Assembly: GCA_903890265.1 (NCBI GenBank)
Contig: CAITAM010000464.1
Span: 1-10,224 of the forward strand
Source: an uncultured Pseudomonadota bacterium
GTDB taxonomy: Bacteria > Pseudomonadota > Gammaproteobacteria > Steroidobacterales > Steroidobacteraceae
Length of the DNA stretch: 10,224 bases
Reading direction: 5' to 3'
Shown here: positions 7,600-10,224 of the stretch, in pieces
Layout: each line of letters opens with the position of its first letter
Numbering within the stretch: the first letter of the stretch is position 1
Made by a program: the position numbers and the translations under genes
The notes under the pieces: model-generated
What the model was told of the DNA's origin: nothing
The model's database searches: none
Seen by the model: only the letters and a program-made list of their open reading frames with translations

Positions 7600-7628
7600 T
7601 TCGGATGATGTAAATTCTAATTTCCGAA
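7600..7628. promoter_or_regulatory. AT-rich nested inverted repeat upstream of the monooxygenase gene
   Basis: TTCGGA (7600-7605) and TCCGAA (7623-7628) are reverse complements 17 bases apart. Inside and overlapping lies the palindrome AAATT-CT-AATTT (7612-7623). This is the only AT-rich patch between the groEL terminator and the monooxygenase gene. It includes the -10-like TCTAAT (7616-7621) without a convincing -35. It could be the promoter/operator of the monooxygenase gene, perhaps for a LysR-type protein such as the one encoded nearby, but this is inference. Confidence 0.35.
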
Positions 7629-7709
7629 AACCGGCGGGCTGCCGATACTGGCCCGACCGCCGAGCGGTGGATGTCTTCTCCCCTTGAGCTGGCTTAAACG
7701 GTGCGACAG

Positions 7710-8930
7710 ATGGCAGACACGGATATCGACACGCTGATCATCGGCGCCGGCCAGGCGGGGCTTGCCATGAGCGAGCACCTCGGCCGACGCGGCAGGCCAC
7801 ACCTCGTGCTCGAGCGGCATCGGATTGCCGAACGCTGGCGCTCCGAGCGGTGGGATTCGCTCGTGGCGAACGGCCCGGCCTGGCACGACCGCTTTCCGTC
7901 GCGCACGTTTGATCCCGTGCCGCCGGATGCCTTTGCGACGAAAAACGACATCGTCGATTACTTTGAGAAGTTTGCGGCGCAGATTGCCGCGCCGATCCGT
8001 TGCGGGGTCGAAGTGACCGCGCTGTCGCAGCGCCCGGGTGCCGGCGGCTTTATTGCACAAACCAACGAGGGTGGCATTACCGCGCGCAACGTCGTGGTGG
8101 CCACGGGGCCCTTTCAGCGGCCACTGATCCCCACCGCCGTGCCGCCGGACAGCGGCATTTCGCAGATGCATTCCTCGCAGTACCGCAATCCGGCGCAGTT
8201 GGCGGACGGTGCGGTGCTCGTCGTTGGTGCGGGTTCGTCCGGCGTGCAGATTGCCGACGAGCTGGCGCGGTCCGGCCGGCGGGTATACCTCTCCGTCGGT
8301 CCGCACAATCGTCCGCCGCGCCGCTACCGTGGCCATGACTTCGTCTGGTGGCTGGGCGTGCTCGGCGAATGGGACGCCAAAACGGTCACGCCGGGCATGG
8401 AGCACGTCACCATCGCCGTCAGCGGCGCCCGCGGCGGGCACACCGTGGATTTTCGCCAGCTCGCCGACAGTGGCATCACCCTGCTCGGCACGGCAGGCGC
8501 TTTCGCGCACGGCACCCTGCGGTTCTCGGCCGACCTCGCCGACAACGTGTCCCGCGGCGACGCCAACTACCTTGCGCTGCTCGACGCGGCCGACGCGTAT
8601 GTCGCGGCGCATGGCCTCGACCTGCCCGAGGAACCCGAGGCGCGGCAGTTCCCGCCGGACCCGGCATGCATCACGCACCCGATTACCGAGCTCGACCTCG
8701 CGGCCGAGGGGGTCGCCACCATCATCTGGGCCACCGGGTACGCCCTCGATTTCGGCTGGATCCAGGTCGACGTGTTCGATGAGAAGGGCCGCCCGCGCCA
8801 CGAACGCGGCATTTCGAGGGTGCCCGGCCTCTACTTCCTTGGCCTGCCGTGGCTCGCCCGGCGAGCCTCGGCGTTCATCTGGGGTGTGTGGCACGACGCC
8901 GACTACCTGGCCGGGGCCATTGCCGGCTGA
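7710..8930 (+). CDS. FAD/NAD(P)H-dependent flavin monooxygenase-like oxidoreductase
   Basis: This 406-residue protein belongs to the group of flavin-containing monooxygenases related to CzcO/YUCCA-type enzymes, which use FAD, NADPH and oxygen to oxidise small organic substrates. The FAD-binding motif GAGQAG is at 12-17 after a short beta strand. A conserved ATG turn follows at 131-133, then the second Rossmann motif GAGSSG at 173-178 for NAD(P)H, the ATGY motif at 341-344, and the C-terminal PGLYFLGLPW (372-381), characteristic of the family. His154 and Tyr158 (QMHSSQY) occupy the place of the family's HxxxY signature. The substrate cannot be predicted. The ATG at 7710 was preferred; a GTG at 7701 would add three residues, and neither has a clear ribosome binding site. 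The gene has its own position after the groEL terminator and converges with the LysR gene. Confidence 0.87.
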   Translation: MADTDIDTLIIGAGQAGLAMSEHLGRRGRPHLVLERHRIAERWRSERWDSLVANGPAWHDRFPSRTFDPVPPDAFATKNDIVDYFEKFAAQIAAPIRCGVEVTALSQRPGAGGFIAQTNEGGITARNVVVATGPFQRPLIPTAVPPDSGISQMHSSQYRNPAQLADGAVLVVGAGSSGVQIADELARSGRRVYLSVGPHNRPPRRYRGHDFVWWLGVLGEWDAKTVTPGMEHVTIAVSGARGGHTVDFRQLADSGITLLGTAGAFAHGTLRFSADLADNVSRGDANYLALLDAADAYVAAHGLDLPEEPEARQFPPDPACITHPITELDLAAEGVATIIWATGYALDFGWIQVDVFDEKGRPRHERGISRVPGLYFLGLPWLARRASAFIWGVWHDADYLAGAIAG

Positions 8931-8931
8931 C

Positions 8932-8957
8932 GGCCGCTCATCGCCAGGCCGGCGGCC
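8932..8957. terminator. Possible bidirectional hairpin between convergent genes
   Basis: GGCCGC (8932-8937) and GCGGCC (8952-8957) are reverse complements around a 14-base loop, inside the 35-base gap between the monooxygenase stop and the LysR stop. There is no T-run on either side, so termination here is uncertain. Confidence 0.25.
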
Positions 8958-8965
8958 CTCGTGCA

Positions 8966-9936
8966 TCAGGACTTTTGCGCGCCGCTCCTGGGTCGCTTGG
9001 TCGTGCGCGGCTGCTCGAGGGAGACCATCCCGGGCAGGACTTCCGACGTGATTGAGTTCTGGCAGTGCAGTTCGAACGCCGACTCCAGGCCGGTCTTTTT
9101 CGGCCGCGGCAGTGAAACCAGCCCGACACGCACGGGTCGTGGCGAGCCCGCGAGCAGGATCCGGCGCAGTGGCCGACCGTCGAGTGCGGTATCGGTGCGC
9201 GGCCGGACGTTAGCCAGCGCATAGCCGAAACCGTTTGCGACCATGGCGCGCACGACCTCCTGGTGCGGCGTCGTCCACGCCACGTTCGGCTCGAGCTCCT
9301 CGCTGAAGAACAGGGCAGGAAGTATTCCCGGCTGAGCGGCAGGTCCAGAAGGACCATCGGCAGTGGTGCGAGTTCTGCCAGAGTGATGCTCTTTCGCGTC
9401 GCGAGCGGATGCTCGGCGCCCACGAGCACGTGCGGCGGCAGCGATGCCAGGGGACGAAACGAGACATCCGGCGTCAACTGCAGATCGTAGGTGACCGCGA
9501 TGTCGACTGTCGCGTGGTGCAGGCTGTCGAGCAGGTCTTCCTGGTGCGACACCTTGGTACGGATCCTGGCCTCGGGATAAGCGGCGATAAAGGACTGCAG
9601 CAGCTCGGGCATCACGATCGGTGCCAGGGTGGTGAACCAGCCCACGTTGAGTTCGCCCCGGGGCAGGTTACCGAGTGCTGCCGCGGCGGAGTACAGTCCC
9701 TCCGCTTGTTTCAGAAGCTGTTTTGCTTCCTTGAGCAGTTCGCGCCCGGCCGGCGTCAGCGACAGCCCCTGGGCGTGGTGACGCAGGAAGAGCTGCGCGC
9801 CGAGTTCGGCTTCCAGCTGGGAAATGGCCGCAGAAATCGCGGGCTGCGAGATATTGGCCCGGCGCGAGGCGTGCGTGATGCTGCCGGTCTCGCCGGCGGC
9901 GACAAAGTAGCCGAGTTGGCGCAGGGTCAATTTCAT
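8966..9936 (-). pseudogene. LysR-family transcriptional regulator, frameshifted after codon 207
   Basis: Codons 1-207 encode a normal LysR protein. The N-terminal winged helix-turn-helix covers about residues 4-63 (MKLTLRQLGYF...NISQPAISAAISQLE), then a linker helix, then the substrate-binding domain up to LLDLPLSREYFL. After the codon at 9318-9316 the frame changes. The other frame continues with LFFSEELEPNVAWTTPHQEVV, then VANGFGYALANVRP, down to the stop at 8966, exactly as the family would continue. One missing base near 9313-9316, beside a GGG run, explains it. Restored, the protein would be about 323 residues, the usual size. Without repair, the first frame stays open to 8938 and gives a 332-residue protein with a scrambled C-terminus. 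Start ATG at 9936 has GGGAG eight bases upstream. It may be a sequencing error or a true loss of effector sensing. The ligand and target genes are unknown. Confidence 0.88.
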
Positions 9937-9992
9937 CGTTGCGCTCCCGAATCCGCGACGAGCCGCTGCCTGGCGCCCGGCGTCGCCCGCGG

Positions 9993-10224
9993 CTAAAGGT
10001 CCCCGGGGACGCCGAAGCTCGGCGCCGCCGACGGCTCGAGCGCCCGTCGAACGTAGTCCTCTACCTGTGGCTCGTAGACGCGATAGGCCTCCGCGAGCTG
10101 CGCGATCGGATCGCCCAGTGACCAATCGACCCGCAGGTCGACGATCGGCCAGGCCACGTCGCGTACGACGAGGAGGCCCGCCGAATGCACGGGTCCCGCC
10201 TCGCCGCCGCGCGCAAGGCCCGCC
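9993..10224 (-). CDS. DUF1028 family protein, C-terminal fragment
   Basis: The frame is open from the right window edge to the stop at 9993, giving 76 residues of the C-terminus. The pattern HSAGLLVVRD, then VDLRVDW, then DPIAQLAEAYRVYEPQVEDYVRRAL, ending in PSFGVPGDL, matches the end of DUF1028 proteins as I recall them. These are small proteins with an Ntn-hydrolase-like fold and no settled function, often found near amino-acid or peptide metabolism genes. The catalytic N-terminal part is outside the window. A GTG at 10190 is internal and should not be taken as a start. The stop is 56 bases upstream of the LysR start on the same strand, so the two could be co-transcribed. Confidence 0.75.
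   Translation of the reverse strand, partial: AGLARGGEAGPVHSAGLLVVRDVAWPIVDLRVDWSLGDPIAQLAEAYRVYEPQVEDYVRRALEPSAAPSFGVPGDL

Noticed and set aside
9409..9996. Plus-strand open frame of 195 codons opposite the LysR gene
   Set aside because: It is antisense to the LysR DNA-binding domain, whose motif pattern is clear; no independent evidence for coding.

Overview
The window looks like chromosomal DNA from a high-GC gammaproteobacterium. The order dsbD - tlpA-like - aroQ - accB - accC - prmA is a familiar gammaproteobacterial block. AccC, BCCP, GroES and GroEL are all very close to the proteobacterial forms. A CIRCE element in front of groESL, together with features of the GroEL sequence, points towards Xanthomonadales or a nearby lineage rather than the enterics. 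The lineage is inferred from motifs remembered by eye; no search was run.

Left part (1-5175, all minus strand): reading leftwards, dsbD (inner-membrane thiol reductant transporter) overlaps by one base a membrane-anchored TlpA/ResA-type thioredoxin. A perfect 12-bp hairpin follows, then a candidate promoter, then aroQ (type II 3-dehydroquinate dehydratase), accB (biotin carboxyl carrier protein), accC (biotin carboxylase) and the first 19 codons of prmA (ribosomal protein L11 methyltransferase). The first two genes serve periplasmic disulfide chemistry. The remainder serves the shikimate pathway, malonyl-CoA synthesis and ribosomal protein modification.

Centre (5176-7531): a 311-bp divergent intergenic region carries an overlapping sigma32/sigma70-like promoter and a CIRCE operator for groES-groEL on the plus strand. 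The operon ends in a textbook intrinsic terminator.

Right part (7532-10224): a flavin-dependent monooxygenase-like oxidoreductase on the plus strand converges on a LysR-type regulator on the minus strand. The LysR gene carries a single-base frameshift after codon 207. Beyond it is the C-terminal part of a DUF1028 protein, cut by the window edge. This part is more accessory in character than the left.

I found no CRISPR array, tRNA, rRNA, insertion sequence or defence system, and no convincing undescribed system. The observations most worth checking are the LysR frameshift, the asymmetric CIRCE element, the hairpin between tlpA and aroQ, and several palindromes in front of dsbD and the monooxygenase.
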